This document shows, one piece after another, positions 9,398 to 18,567 of a stretch of 64,000 bases of DNA. Where the stretch lies: NCBI GenBank assembly GCA_945952225.1, contig CAMFHP010000013.1:1-64000 (forward strand), read 5' to 3'. The notes below the pieces were generated by a model. The model did no database searches, was not told the DNA's origin, and was given only the letters and a program-made list of their open reading frames with translations. This DNA comes from an uncultured Myxococcaceae bacterium. GTDB lineage: Bacteria; Myxococcota_A; Polyangia; Polyangiales; Ga0077539. Made by a program: the position numbers and the translations under genes. Within the stretch, counting starts at the first letter, position 1. Each line of letters begins with the position of its first letter.

Positions 9398-9691
9398 ATG
9401 GCCATGCCGAGCGTTCATGGTAGTGTCGCGCCCGTGGAGGTCGTGCTCCGCAAGCTCGGCCCGAAGCCAGGGCGACCAGTGATCGGGAGGCTCGTTCGCG
9501 CCCCACGTCGCGGCGCGGTCGTGGTCATCGAGTTCCCCGACGGACTGCACGAATACGTGACCACGCCGGTGCGCCGCATCCTTCGCGTCGCAGGCCAGGA
9601 GGTCTACTACCTCCAGACCACGAACAGCCGGTACCGCCTCGAAGTGCGCCGCTCGGCGCCCTCCACCTCCGAGAGCTCGCAGGTCCGCTGA
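9398..9691 (+). CDS. Small basic protein of unknown function
   Basis: 97 residues, not recognised. It opens after a purine-rich GAGGGGA run, a reasonable ribosome site. The sequence is rich in Val, Arg and Pro (PVIGRLVRAPRRGAVVVIEFPDG, then YYLQTTNSRYRLEVRR), suggesting a small beta-rich fold, perhaps barrel-like; that is inference. No signal peptide or membrane segment. It stands alone, converging on the amidohydrolase gene 82 bases away. Confidence 0.6.
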   Translation: MAMPSVHGSVAPVEVVLRKLGPKPGRPVIGRLVRAPRRGAVVVIEFPDGLHEYVTTPVRRILRVAGQEVYYLQTTNSRYRLEVRRSAPSTSESSQVR

Positions 9692-9773
9692 AGGTCGCGC
9701 TCCCCTCGCGCGCCACGGCCCGTCGCTCCTCCGCTCCCGCAGTCCACCGCACATCGCAGCACCGCGCAGACGC

Positions 9774-10619
9774 TCACCCGAGACGTTGCGCGACGACGTC
9801 GCCGAGGCGCTCCACGAGCTGCGCGCAGAGCCGCGTGAGAAAGGCCATGCCCTCGGGCTTCGGATCGCCCGTGTGCTCGTGCAGGTAGAGCCCGCGGTTG
9901 AGCTCCACCTGGATCGCGTGGAGCCCCTCGCGCGGCCTCCCCCAGCGGCCCGTCGTGGCCCCGCCGCGGTACGGATCGTCGTGTCGCACGCTGAGCCCCG
10001 CGGCGCGAAAGTGCTGCTCCACGGCGTCGATGAGCGCGCGGTCGGCGGTGGTCTTTCCGCGCGTGCCCGGCACCACGTCGGCGCGTCGCACGCGAGGCTC
10101 TCCGCGCGGTCCGCGACCCCAGCCGGGCATCGAGTGGGCCGAGAGAATGAGCACATGGCGATGGCGCGCGCGCAGGGCGAGCACCTCGTCGTGGAGGGCC
10201 TGGTGATAGGGCTGGTAGTAGCGCGCGATGCGTGACGCCCAGGCCTCGCGCGTGAGCGGACTGCGAAGCGCGGGGCGTCCGTCGCCGGTCTCGCGCCAGA
10301 TCACGCCGCGGGGAAACTCTCCGCCGCGCCCGCGGACGCCGCGCACCGACCACTCGTCGACGTCGTCGTCGTGGCGGTTGAGGTCGACGACGTAGCGCGA
10401 GAGGTTCGCCGCGAGCACCGTCGCGCCCATCGTCGAGGCGTCGCGAAAGAGTCGGTCGACGTAGAGGTCCGCGTCGCGTCGCAGCGCGCCCGCGTCGACG
10501 GAGAGCGTCGCGCGCACGTCGTCGGGCAGGCCCAGCCCCGCGTGCGGAACCTCCACGAGCACCGCCGTCTCGCGCCCCGGCGGACGCTCCAGCCGGAACA
10601 CCTCCACCGCCTCGCTCAT
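9774..10619 (-). CDS. N-formylglutamate amidohydrolase family protein
   Basis: 281 residues from ATG 10619, which overlaps the upstream gene's stop as ATGA. Family features: VEVPHAGLGLP near the N-terminus, RDADLYVDRLF, NLSRYVVDLNR, LSAHSMPG (metal-ligand His) and VQVELNRGLYL. Members hydrolyse N-formyl-L-glutamate (last step of one histidine degradation route) or related N-acyl amides. No hut genes are adjacent; the partner is an FAD oxidase, so another amide substrate is possible. Confidence 0.85.
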   Translation of the reverse strand: MSEAVEVFRLERPPGRETAVLVEVPHAGLGLPDDVRATLSVDAGALRRDADLYVDRLFRDASTMGATVLAANLSRYVVDLNRHDDDVDEWSVRGVRGRGGEFPRGVIWRETGDGRPALRSPLTREAWASRIARYYQPYHQALHDEVLALRARHRHVLILSAHSMPGWGRGPRGEPRVRRADVVPGTRGKTTADRALIDAVEQHFRAAGLSVRHDDPYRGGATTGRWGRPREGLHAIQVELNRGLYLHEHTGDPKPEGMAFLTRLCAQLVERLGDVVAQRLG

Positions 10620-12616
10620 GCGCGCATCGCCGTGGCCGCGCGGTCGATCCACGCCGCGAGGTTCGCGTCCGTCGCCTCGCCGTCGCCCTCGTCGCAGGGC
10701 GCGATCCACCGCGGCCCCACCTCGTCACCGCCGCGCACGCGCAGGCTCACGCGCTCCAGCACACCGAAGCGCGCGTCGCGCAGCAGCAGCGGCAGCAGAT
10801 CCGGGCCCGTCGCGCGTCGCGGGGCCGCGTTCCAGCCCATCCCCGCGCCGTCGGTCGTGCGTCCGCGCCAGCCCGCCACCGCGTGCTCCACCGGGTCCGC
10901 GTGCGTGCCCCGTTGTGCGACGAGCCACGCGCGCACCGTGCCCTCGAAGGTGCCGTCGTCGAGCGTGAACCCCTCACGCGCGAGGGCGTCGCGCACCGTC
11001 GCCATTGACGCCTCGACGGGCACCTCCGCGAGCCGCGAGACCGCATCGACCACCACGCCGTCACGCGCCGCAGGGCCCGCGCCCACCGCCTCCTCCGCAT
11101 CGGGAATCAGCGCGCCGCGCACCATCACCCCGTGCGGATCCGCCGCGCTCCGAAGCGCTTCGAGCACCCGCACGCCGGCGCCCCATTCGAGCCCCATGGC
11201 CCCGCGCTTCGAACGCCCCACGCCGTGGTGATGGGCGACCGTTCCGCCCGCTGCGTGCGCCGCTGCGAGGGCGCGACGCCAGGTCGCTTCGTAGGTGCGC
11301 GCCGCGTCGTCGTCGGTCTTCGAAGCGCCCGCGAAGGTGAAGTAGATCGAGCACCCGTCGGGGTACGCGTGGCTCATGTGGGCCATCACAAATCCGCCGC
11401 CGCCGAGGGCCTCGCGCACGCCGTCGTAGAGCGCTTCGAGGCGCGACCACGGGGCGGCCACCTCCATCGTGTCGACCCACACGCCGCGCGAGAACGTCGG
11501 CGGCTGCCGGTAGCTCACCGCGTGACGGCGCACGAGCCAGCGCTTCCACGGCGCGTCGCCCGCATCGCGTCCACCCTGCGAGCGGCACAGCGCGCGGGCC
11601 TTCTCCACGGCCTCGCGGGGGTCTTCGCCCTCCGCGTGTTCGAACACCACGAGCAGCAGCGAGCGCCCGTACACACGGTCGGCGAGCGTGTGCGCGACGC
11701 CGTTCACCACCCGCGGATGATCGAGCACGAAGCGCGCGAGCGCCTCGACCCGCGGCTGCGCGCGACCCGGAGAGGGCGCGTCGTCGGGGCGCGCTCCGTG
11801 GTTGGTGGAGCCCTGCAGAAAGAGCCACGTGTCGAAGGGGTCGTAGAGCCGCGTCACCGCAGGACGGAGCCCCGCCTGGTACATCGCGCGAATCGCCGTC
11901 CACGCGTCGCGCATCGCGCCGAAGGTGAAGGCCACGCCCTCCCACCCCGCGGGCGCCGGCCACACGCGCAGCGTCGCCCGCGTGAGAAAGCCGAAGGTGC
12001 CTTCGCTGCCCACGAGCAGCGGCCGCAGGTCGACCTCACCCGCACGCGGCGCCGCAGCGCGAAAGGCGCTCCCGTCGGCGAGCACGCCCTCGACGGCGAG
12101 CACCATGTCTTCGATCTTGCCGTAGCGCCCCGAGCACTGGCCCGCCGAGCGCGTCGCCACCCAGCCGCCCACCGTCGAACAGTAGATCGACGAGGGGAAG
12201 TGCCCGAGCGTCGCGCCGCGCCGTCGAAGCCGCGCTTCGAAGTGCTCGCCGAGCCATCCCGCGTCGACCTCGCAGCGTCCGCGCGCCACGTCGAGAGAGC
12301 GCATCGCGCGCATGCGCTTCATGTCGACCGCGAGCGCGTCACCGCCCGGCTGGATCGCACCCACCACGCCGCTCCCCGCACCGTACGGAATGAGCTGCAC
12401 GCCCTTCGAAACCGCGTAGCGCACCACGGCCTGGAGCTGCGCGTCGGTCTCGGGCCACACCACCGCGCGAGGTCCCGCGGGCCTCGGCATCGACGCGCGC
12501 GCCGCGATGAGCTGACGGGGCCAGAGGTCGTGGGCGTAGGCCGCGCGGTCCGCGGCGTCGTGCGAGACGGCGCGGTCGGAGAGCAGCGCGGCGAGGTCGC
12601 GGACGAGGGGATCCAT
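10616..12616 (-). CDS. FAD-linked oxidase of the AGPS (alkyl-DHAP synthase-like) family
   Basis: 666 residues from ATG 12616. Residues 45-220 form a PCMH-type FAD-binding domain (PYGAGSGVVGA at 77-87; GGWVATRSAGQ, RYGKIEDMV, LLVGSEGTFGFLTRATLRV). A cap domain follows and ends with the triple-His motif HHHGVGRSKR (462-471), a known active-site signature of alkyldihydroxyacetonephosphate synthases, which make ether lipids. After the usual C-terminus (about 505) an extra segment of 130 residues contains RATGPDL and FGVLERVSLRVRG, resembling a partial second FAD subdomain. Coupled by ATGA to the amidohydrolase. The function may be ether-lipid synthesis or a related FAD oxidation. Confidence 0.85.
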   Translation of the reverse strand: MDPLVRDLAALLSDRAVSHDAADRAAYAHDLWPRQLIAARASMPRPAGPRAVVWPETDAQLQAVVRYAVSKGVQLIPYGAGSGVVGAIQPGGDALAVDMKRMRAMRSLDVARGRCEVDAGWLGEHFEARLRRRGATLGHFPSSIYCSTVGGWVATRSAGQCSGRYGKIEDMVLAVEGVLADGSAFRAAAPRAGEVDLRPLLVGSEGTFGFLTRATLRVWPAPAGWEGVAFTFGAMRDAWTAIRAMYQAGLRPAVTRLYDPFDTWLFLQGSTNHGARPDDAPSPGRAQPRVEALARFVLDHPRVVNGVAHTLADRVYGRSLLLVVFEHAEGEDPREAVEKARALCRSQGGRDAGDAPWKRWLVRRHAVSYRQPPTFSRGVWVDTMEVAAPWSRLEALYDGVREALGGGGFVMAHMSHAYPDGCSIYFTFAGASKTDDDAARTYEATWRRALAAAHAAGGTVAHHHGVGRSKRGAMGLEWGAGVRVLEALRSAADPHGVMVRGALIPDAEEAVGAGPAARDGVVVDAVSRLAEVPVEASMATVRDALAREGFTLDDGTFEGTVRAWLVAQRGTHADPVEHAVAGWRGRTTDGAGMGWNAAPRRATGPDLLPLLLRDARFGVLERVSLRVRGGDEVGPRWIAPCDEGDGEATDANLAAWIDRAATAMRA

Positions 12617-12688
12617 GGCGGTCGCCGAGTGTCGCTTGCGGCCCCGCGCGCACACAACACGAACCCTCACGCGCATCGCCGTTGTGCG

Positions 12689-12703
12689 CACGCAGACTGC
12701 GTG
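12689..12703. promoter_or_regulatory. Short palindrome between divergent oxidase and SnoaL-like genes
   Basis: CACGCA-GAC-TGCGTG is a perfect 6+6 inverted repeat 17 bases before the plus-strand ATG 12720. It could be an operator for the divergent pair or chance in GC-rich DNA. No regulator gene is adjacent. Confidence 0.25.
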
Positions 12704-12719
12704 TACCGTGCGCGCAGCC

Positions 12720-13190
12720 ATGCACCCGAACGAAGCCCTGATCCGACGGTTCTACGAAGCGTTCGCGCGCCGCGACGCCGACGCGATGGTGGCCTGCTAC
12801 GCCCCCGACGTGCACTTCACCGACCCCGCCTTCGGCGACCTCCACGGGCCCCGCGCGGGCGCCATGTGGAAGATGCTCTGCGGTCGCGCCCCCGAGCTCC
12901 GCGTCGAGGCCTCGGGCTTCTCCGCCGACGACCGCGCGGGCGCCGCGCACTGGGAGGCCTGGTATCCCTTCAGCGCCACGAAGCGCCGCGTGCACAACGT
13001 CATCGACGCGCGCTTCGAGTTCCGCGACGGGCTCATCGTGCGGCACGTCGACAGCTTCGATTTCTGGCGCTGGTCGCGGCAGGCGCTCGGCGCGCCGGGA
13101 CTGCTCCTCGGGTGGACCCCGATGCTTCAGAACAAGGTCCGCGGTCAGGCCGTGAAGGGCCTCGACGCGTTCATGGCCGCCGCGAAGTAG
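12720..13190 (+). CDS. SnoaL-like / NTF2-fold protein
   Basis: 156 residues from ATG 12720. Begins MHPNEALIRRFYEAFARRDADAMVACYAPDVHFTDP, the standard opening of SnoaL-like cone-fold proteins, with later YPFSATKRRVHNVIDARFEFRDG. The family includes small isomerases, hydratases and non-catalytic ligand binders, so no reaction can be assigned. It is divergent from the AGPS-like oxidase with a 103-base shared upstream region and converges closely on the SNF2 gene. Confidence 0.87.
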   Translation: MHPNEALIRRFYEAFARRDADAMVACYAPDVHFTDPAFGDLHGPRAGAMWKMLCGRAPELRVEASGFSADDRAGAAHWEAWYPFSATKRRVHNVIDARFEFRDGLIVRHVDSFDFWRWSRQALGAPGLLLGWTPMLQNKVRGQAVKGLDAFMAAAK

Positions 13191-13202
13191 CGCGCGCTCG
13201 CC

Positions 13203-16200
13203 CTACGTCTCCACCACCTCGTCGCCCTCGTCGCTCGCGTCTGCGAGGAGCATCGCCACGTCGTCGGCGGTGAGTCCCGCGAGGCCGTCCATCGTTCCGC
13301 GGTCGGCGGAGATCACCGCGTCGGCGAGGGTGCGCTTCTTGTGCTTGAGCCCCTCGACACGATCTTCGACGGTGCCCCGCGCCACGAGTCGGTACACGGT
13401 CACCGCGCGCGACTGCCCGAGGCGATGCGCGCGCGCCGTGGCCTGCTCTTCGACCGCGGGGTTCCACCACGGATCACAGTGGATCACCGTGTCTGCCGCC
13501 GTGAGGTTGAGCCCCGCGCCGCCCGCCTTGAGCGAGAGCAGAAAGAGCGGCGCCGCGCCCTTCTGAAAGCGCTCGATCACCGCGTCGCGCTGCACGGTCT
13601 CGCCGTCGAGGTACTCGTACGCGATGCCCTCGCGCGCGAGGTCGTCGCCCCACAGCTTCAACAGCTCGGTGAACTGCGAGAACACCAGCGCGCGCCGCCC
13701 CTCGGCCACGAGCTGTCGCACCGTCGCGAGAAACACCCCGCGCTTCGAGCCCACGATCTCTGTGCTCCGCTCGATGAGCCGCGGGTCGCACGCCATCTGT
13801 CGCAGACGCAGCAGCGCCGTGAACATCGCCACGCCACGACCCGCCGCGGGATCGCGCCGCATGAACTCCTGCACCTCGTTGCGGAGCACCACCGCGAGCG
13901 CGTCGTAGAGGTGACGGTGCGCCTTCGTGAGCGGGCACAGGAGATCCATCTCCTGCCGCGGCGGAAGATCGTCGAGCACCTCGGCCCGCGTGCGACGCAG
14001 CACGAAGGGACGGATCAGCGCCCGCAGCCGTGATGCGACCACCCCGGCCTCGATGTTCTTCGGCGAGTTCGACCCCGCGAGGGCCGCGGCCGCGATGGGC
14101 TTTTCGAAGCGCGTTTCGAAGCGCTTCTGCGTGCCGAGCATGCCGGGGTTGGCGAAGTCCATGATCGACCAGAGCTCGGCGAGGCGGTTCTCGATGGGCG
14201 TTCCCGTGAGCGCGAGTCGCACGTGCGCGCGCAGGGCCCGCGCGGCCTTCGTCGTCGTGGCGTCGATGTTCTTGATGTTCTGCGCCTCGTCGAGCACCAC
14301 GTAGCGAAAGCGCACGCCCCGCAGCGTCTCGACGTCGCGACGGAGCATCGCGTACGTGGTCACCACGAGGTCGCACTGCGAGAGGTCCATCGCGGCGCGG
14401 TCGCCCGCGGTCACGCCCACGAGCGAGCGCACGGTCAGCGAAGGGGCGAAGCGCGCGGCCTCCGACACCCAGTTGCCCGCCACCGACGTGGGGCACACCA
14501 CGAGCGAGGGCGCGGCGCCCGCGGTCTCGCGCTTCCAGGTCAGCAGCGCGAGGGTCATCACGGTCTTGCCGAGGCCCATGTCGTCGGCCAGCACGCCGCC
14601 CGCGCCCAGCGCGTCGAGAAACTGGAGCCACGCGAGTCCCTGCCGCTGGTACGGCCGCAGCGCGCCCGCGAAGCGCTGCGGGAGCTCGGGCGAGGGCGCC
14701 ACCGTCACCGACCGCAGCCGCGATTGCAGCGCCCGCACGGCCTCGTCGCGCGTGCTCTCCACCGCGTCGAGCCACTGCTCCACACGACCGAGCTGGTGCA
14801 GCGCGAGCTGGAGCGTCGCCCCGTCGGCCGTGGGCTTCCACGCGTCGCCCGCGTCGTCGAGGAGCTCGGCCACCGTGCCGTGGATCTCCGCCAGCGAGCG
14901 GTCGTCGAGCATCACCCAGCGCCGCTTCTTCGCGAGCGCGTCGCGCATGGCCGCGAGGTCGACGCTGCGCCCGTTCGAATCGAGCGCCAGCGCCAGGTCG
15001 AGGAGGTCGCCCGTGTACGAGAGCTGAAGCCGCGCCCGCACCGGCGCGCGCACGGTCACACTCCCGAGCGACGCGGGGATCATCAGCGCGATGGGCGGCT
15101 CGTCGCGGGAGCGAAGCCCGTCGACGCCCTCGACCCAGAAGCGCGCCGCGTCGTCGTCGCGGGCGAGAAAGAGCGTGCGTGCGGGTTCCCAGCGAAGCCC
15201 CGCGGCGGTGACGGCCCCGAGCGCGGCGGCTTCGAAGTCTTCGTCACGGCGCTCGTCGGAGGCCGCGTCGGCGAGCCCCTCGGGCGTCACGGGGACCTCT
15301 CCAAACGGATAGGCGGCGGCGAGACGCGCGGTGAGGTCGAGGGGCGTGCCGTCGACGCGGAGCGTGAAGGTCGGGAGCCGGTCGGCGAAGCCCAGCGTCG
15401 AGGGCGAGGGGAGCGCCACGGCGCGTCCGCGGAGGCGCTTGCGGAGCCCGCGCCAGAGCGTTTCCGCGTGCTCGATGAAGAATTCGACGGCGGGTGAGAC
15501 CTGGAGCATCCACGCGGTCTCGGGGTCGACGGCGGGGTCGACGGGGTGCACCGCCCCCCGCGCAGGCACCCACAGGAACGAGTACGGTCCGCGGTAGAGC
15601 ACGGTCTCGCGGGCGGGCACATCGACCTCTCCATCTGGAGAGCGCCACCGCGCTTCGAGGGCGTCGACCGCGGTCTCGTCGGCCACCACGAGCTCGCCCC
15701 AGCGGTGCCCTGCGCCCGCGCCCTGGAGCGTGCGCACGTTGGGATCTTCGGCCGCGAGCGAGATCGTGAGCAGCCTGCGAGGGAGCCGCGCGCGCACCAC
15801 CGCGAGGCCCAGCGCCGCCGTGCCGAAGCGCAGCGGAGACCCGTCGCCGAGCATCACCCGCGCGGCCGGACGCTCCCGCAAGAGATGCAGCGCCAGCGCC
15901 GCGTCGGTGCCCGTCGCGCGAAACGATTTCTTGTTACCCGAGCGCGCTTCGAGGAGCCGCAGGATGCGCCGGTCTTCGGGCGCGAACGCGATGGCGCGCG
16001 CCGCCGTCACGTCGAGGGCGCCGCGTTGGGAAGGGAGGCGCACGCGCACGTCGAGGGCGGCCGTTCCGTCGAAGCCCGCGACGTGCGATTGGAGCGAGCG
16101 CCCCGCTGCTTCGACCGACGGAAGCATCAGCAGGTACTCGGGCGGCGCCGCGGGCGCAGCGGACTCCACGGGCACCCACGCGCTCGCCACGCGCTCGGCC

Positions 16201-16589
16201 ACGAGGGCGCGATGGATCACCTCACGCCACCGCGGCAACGCCTCGACGGCCGCGCGCACGTCACCCTCTTCGAGCAGCGCGTCGCGCAGGGGCTCGGAGA
16301 GCGCGAGGTCGGTGAGCAGCGCGGCGACGTGCTCGCACACGCCCCATCCGCGGCAGGTGCAGGTGTGTTCGAACTGCGGGCCGCCGCCGCGCGAGGGGCG
16401 CAGTTCGACGGTGGCCTCGGGCCGCGCGGGATGGCGCAGCAGCGCGTGGATCGCGCCGTCGGATTCCATGCGCGGAGACACCGCGCCGTAGAGGTATCCG
16501 TGGTGCACGAGGCGGTCGGCGGGAACGCGCGCGAGCGTCGAGACGCCACGCAGCGAGAGCGAGTCGAACCACGGCGGTCGGCGGTGCAT
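13203..16589 (-). CDS. SWIM zinc-finger SNF2/RapA-type ATPase
   Basis: 1128 residues. Bacterial Swi2/Snf2 DNA translocase. An N-terminal SWIM zinc finger is seen as CxCx5CxH (Cys77, Cys79, Cys85, His87), followed by a long SNF2-associated region. The ATPase core has Walker A ADDMGLGKT, DEAQ box (VLDEAQNIKN), ALTGTPIENR, and the helicase C motifs SLKAGGAGLNLTAADTV and ATARAHRLGQ. Homologues act in transcription recycling or repair; the role here is unknown. The gene is single, between convergent and divergent neighbours, and its upstream region carries the GTTTCA repeats described separately. Confidence 0.93.
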   Translation of the reverse strand: MHRRPPWFDSLSLRGVSTLARVPADRLVHHGYLYGAVSPRMESDGAIHALLRHPARPEATVELRPSRGGGPQFEHTCTCRGWGVCEHVAALLTDLALSEPLRDALLEEGDVRAAVEALPRWREVIHRALVAERVASAWVPVESAAPAAPPEYLLMLPSVEAAGRSLQSHVAGFDGTAALDVRVRLPSQRGALDVTAARAIAFAPEDRRILRLLEARSGNKKSFRATGTDAALALHLLRERPAARVMLGDGSPLRFGTAALGLAVVRARLPRRLLTISLAAEDPNVRTLQGAGAGHRWGELVVADETAVDALEARWRSPDGEVDVPARETVLYRGPYSFLWVPARGAVHPVDPAVDPETAWMLQVSPAVEFFIEHAETLWRGLRKRLRGRAVALPSPSTLGFADRLPTFTLRVDGTPLDLTARLAAAYPFGEVPVTPEGLADAASDERRDEDFEAAALGAVTAAGLRWEPARTLFLARDDDAARFWVEGVDGLRSRDEPPIALMIPASLGSVTVRAPVRARLQLSYTGDLLDLALALDSNGRSVDLAAMRDALAKKRRWVMLDDRSLAEIHGTVAELLDDAGDAWKPTADGATLQLALHQLGRVEQWLDAVESTRDEAVRALQSRLRSVTVAPSPELPQRFAGALRPYQRQGLAWLQFLDALGAGGVLADDMGLGKTVMTLALLTWKRETAGAAPSLVVCPTSVAGNWVSEAARFAPSLTVRSLVGVTAGDRAAMDLSQCDLVVTTYAMLRRDVETLRGVRFRYVVLDEAQNIKNIDATTTKAARALRAHVRLALTGTPIENRLAELWSIMDFANPGMLGTQKRFETRFEKPIAAAALAGSNSPKNIEAGVVASRLRALIRPFVLRRTRAEVLDDLPPRQEMDLLCPLTKAHRHLYDALAVVLRNEVQEFMRRDPAAGRGVAMFTALLRLRQMACDPRLIERSTEIVGSKRGVFLATVRQLVAEGRRALVFSQFTELLKLWGDDLAREGIAYEYLDGETVQRDAVIERFQKGAAPLFLLSLKAGGAGLNLTAADTVIHCDPWWNPAVEEQATARAHRLGQSRAVTVYRLVARGTVEDRVEGLKHKKRTLADAVISADRGTMDGLAGLTADDVAMLLADASDEGDEVVET

Positions 16590-16672
16590 CGCGGGGCGCG
16601 CGATGGTGCGGGCGAGGGTGCCGCGCGGTCAACGAGACGCGACGGGGCCCATCGAGGTGCGCGTGTTTCACG

Positions 16673-16704
16673 GTGTTTCAAACGGCGGTGAAACGCGGTG
16701 CCGC
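16673..16704. promoter_or_regulatory. Cluster of GTGTTTCA half-sites upstream of ccoG
   Basis: GTGTTTCAC (16673-16681) and GTGTTTCAA (16683-16691) are direct repeats one helical turn apart, followed by the inverted copy GTGAAAC (16698-16704). GTTTCAC and GTGAAAC form perfect 7-base inverted arms around 16 bases; GTTTCA and TGAAAC form a closer pair around 8. The first half equals one half of the ParB parS site, but the full parS palindrome is absent. It lies 48 bases before the ccoG ATG and 84 from the SNF2 start: a candidate operator for an unknown regulator. Confidence 0.4.
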
Positions 16705-16751
16705 GCGTCGTTGGCACCCGCGTTGCGAAGGGGCCGCGCGGAGTCGACGAC

Positions 16752-18146
16752 ATGGCCAGGCATCTGCCGATTGTTGAAATGCGTAGTTCGATCCGCGGCG
16801 ACGGCACGCGCGTCACGGTGCACCCCGCGGACCTCACGGGGCGCTTCCACAACCTGCGGCGCGTGCTCTTCGCGGTGCTGATGCTGGTCTACGTGGCGGT
16901 GCCGTGGGTGAACATCGGGGGCCATCCCGCGGTGCTGCTCGACCTCGTGGCGCGGCGCTTCTACCTGTTCGGCGCGGTGTTCAACGCGCAGGACGTGTGG
17001 ATGCTGTTCTTTCTGCTCTCGGGCATCGGCTTCGGGCTCGTGGCGCTCACCACGATCGCAGGCCGCGTGTGGTGCGGCTACGCGTGCCCGCAGACGGTGT
17101 ACCTCGAAGGCGTGTTTCGCCCGATCCAGCGGCTCATCGAGGGGCCGCGCGAGAAGCGCATGCGACGCGAGGCCAACGGGTGGAGCTTCGATCGCATCTG
17201 GCGCCGCGTGCTCCTCTGGGCCGTGTACCTCGTGATCGCGGCGGGCATCGCGCATGTGTTTCTCGGGTACTTCACGCCCATCCGCGCGCTCGGCGAGCTT
17301 ATCAAGGCCGGGCCCTCGGCGAGCCCGCAGGCCTTCGCGTGGACCACGGCGATGACCGCGGTGATGTTCTTCAACTTCGCGTGGTTCCGTGAGCAGACCT
17401 GCGTGGCGATCTGTCCGTACGGGCGCCTTCAGTCCGTGCTCACCGACCCCGACACGCTGGTCATCGGCTACGACGAGAAGCGCGGCGAACCCCGTGGAAA
17501 GAGCAAGAAGGGCCCCGCCCCCGAGGGCACCGGCGACTGCGTCGATTGCAACCGCTGCGTGGTCGTGTGCCCCACGGGCATCGACATTCGCAACGGCCTC
17601 CAGCTCGATTGCATCGGCTGCGCACGCTGCATCGACGCCTGCGACGAGGTGATGGACAAGCTCGAACGCCCCCGCGGCCTCGTGCGCTACGACTCGCTCA
17701 TGGGCTTGAGCCACGAGCCCCGGCGCTTCCTCCGCCCGCGCCTCGGGCTCTACGCGGTGCTCGGGCTCATGGGCATTCTCGCGAGCTCGCTCGCCTACTC
17801 GCGGCACAAGCCCTTCGAGGCCAACCTCCTGCGCATCACCGGCGCGCCCTACGCGCTCGACAACGGCACCGTGCGCAACGCCTACAACATCCACGTGGTG
17901 AACAAGCAGAACCGCCGCGTGGTGTTCCACATCGAGCCCGTGACCCAGCAGGGCGCGAGCTATGTGATCCCGCTCCCGGTGGTGACCCTCGACTCGCTCG
18001 CGGGCACCAACTCGCCGGTGTTCGTGACCGTGCCCGAAGCGCAGTTTCACGGCGACTTCACCGTGCGCCTCCGCGTGCGCGCCGAGGGCCTCGCCGACAC
18101 CGAGATCCGCACCGTCGAAGCGCCCTTTCTCGGCCCCTCGCGGTGA
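16752..18146 (+). CDS. ccoG: CcoG, cytochrome c oxidase accessory (cupric reductase) protein
   Basis: 464 residues from ATG 16752. Membrane polyferredoxin required for copper delivery to cbb3-type oxidases; CcoG has been shown to reduce Cu(II). Several membrane helices (e.g. LFAVLMLVYVAVPWV, MLFFLLSGIGFGLVAL), the NapH/CcoG motifs CGYACPQTVY and CVAICPYGRLQS, then two 4Fe-4S motifs in GDCVDCNRCVVVCPTGIDI and DCIGCARCIDACDE, another helix near LGLYAVLGLMGILAS, and a C-terminal Ig-like domain. No ccoNOQP or ccoS/I genes are in the window, so its oxidase is encoded elsewhere. DUF202 and DUF6132-like genes follow. Confidence 0.95.
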   Translation: MARHLPIVEMRSSIRGDGTRVTVHPADLTGRFHNLRRVLFAVLMLVYVAVPWVNIGGHPAVLLDLVARRFYLFGAVFNAQDVWMLFFLLSGIGFGLVALTTIAGRVWCGYACPQTVYLEGVFRPIQRLIEGPREKRMRREANGWSFDRIWRRVLLWAVYLVIAAGIAHVFLGYFTPIRALGELIKAGPSASPQAFAWTTAMTAVMFFNFAWFREQTCVAICPYGRLQSVLTDPDTLVIGYDEKRGEPRGKSKKGPAPEGTGDCVDCNRCVVVCPTGIDIRNGLQLDCIGCARCIDACDEVMDKLERPRGLVRYDSLMGLSHEPRRFLRPRLGLYAVLGLMGILASSLAYSRHKPFEANLLRITGAPYALDNGTVRNAYNIHVVNKQNRRVVFHIEPVTQQGASYVIPLPVVTLDSLAGTNSPVFVTVPEAQFHGDFTVRLRVRAEGLADTEIRTVEAPFLGPSR

Positions 18147-18180
18147 ACGAAGCGACGTAGCCTCCGCACCCTTCGCACCG

Positions 18181-18534
18181 ATGCCCGAACCCGCCGGTCC
18201 CGACCTCCGATTCCTCCAGGCCAACGAGCGCACATTGCTCGCATGGGCGCGCACCGCGCTCGGATTGCTCGGTCTGGGCCTCGCCATCGCCCGCGCCCGC
18301 GCGCTCCTGCACGGCGATGAAACACCGTCGCCCACCGCCGCGTGGACAGGCGCCGCCGTCGCCTCGCTGGCCCCCGTCGCGCTGCTCGTCGGCCTCGCGC
18401 GCTACCGCACCGCGCACCGCGCCCTGCTCGAAGGACGCGCGACGCCCACCTCGTCGTGGGGACCGACGGTCTTCGCGCTGCTGCTCGCGACGCTCGCGGC
18501 GGCCATCGCGGGGCACCTCGCGCTCGCGCGCTGA
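18181..18534 (+). CDS. DUF202 (YidH-like) membrane protein
   Basis: 117 residues. Begins MPEPAGPDLRFLQANERTLLAWARTALGLLGLGLA: the xLANERTxLAWxRT pattern marks DUF202. Three hydrophobic helices at about 22-38, 55-73 and 95-115. Function unknown. It starts 35 bases after ccoG on the same strand and is probably co-transcribed. Confidence 0.88.
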   Translation: MPEPAGPDLRFLQANERTLLAWARTALGLLGLGLAIARARALLHGDETPSPTAAWTGAAVASLAPVALLVGLARYRTAHRALLEGRATPTSSWGPTVFALLLATLAAAIAGHLALAR

Positions 18535-18567
18535 ACCTCCGCGGACGCACGCGGGCTCCCACGCGCC

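Noticed and set aside
16673-16704. parS site for ParB
   Set aside because: Only half-sites of TGTTTCACGTGAAACA are present, separated by 16 bases; the parA-like gene is more than 32 kb away.
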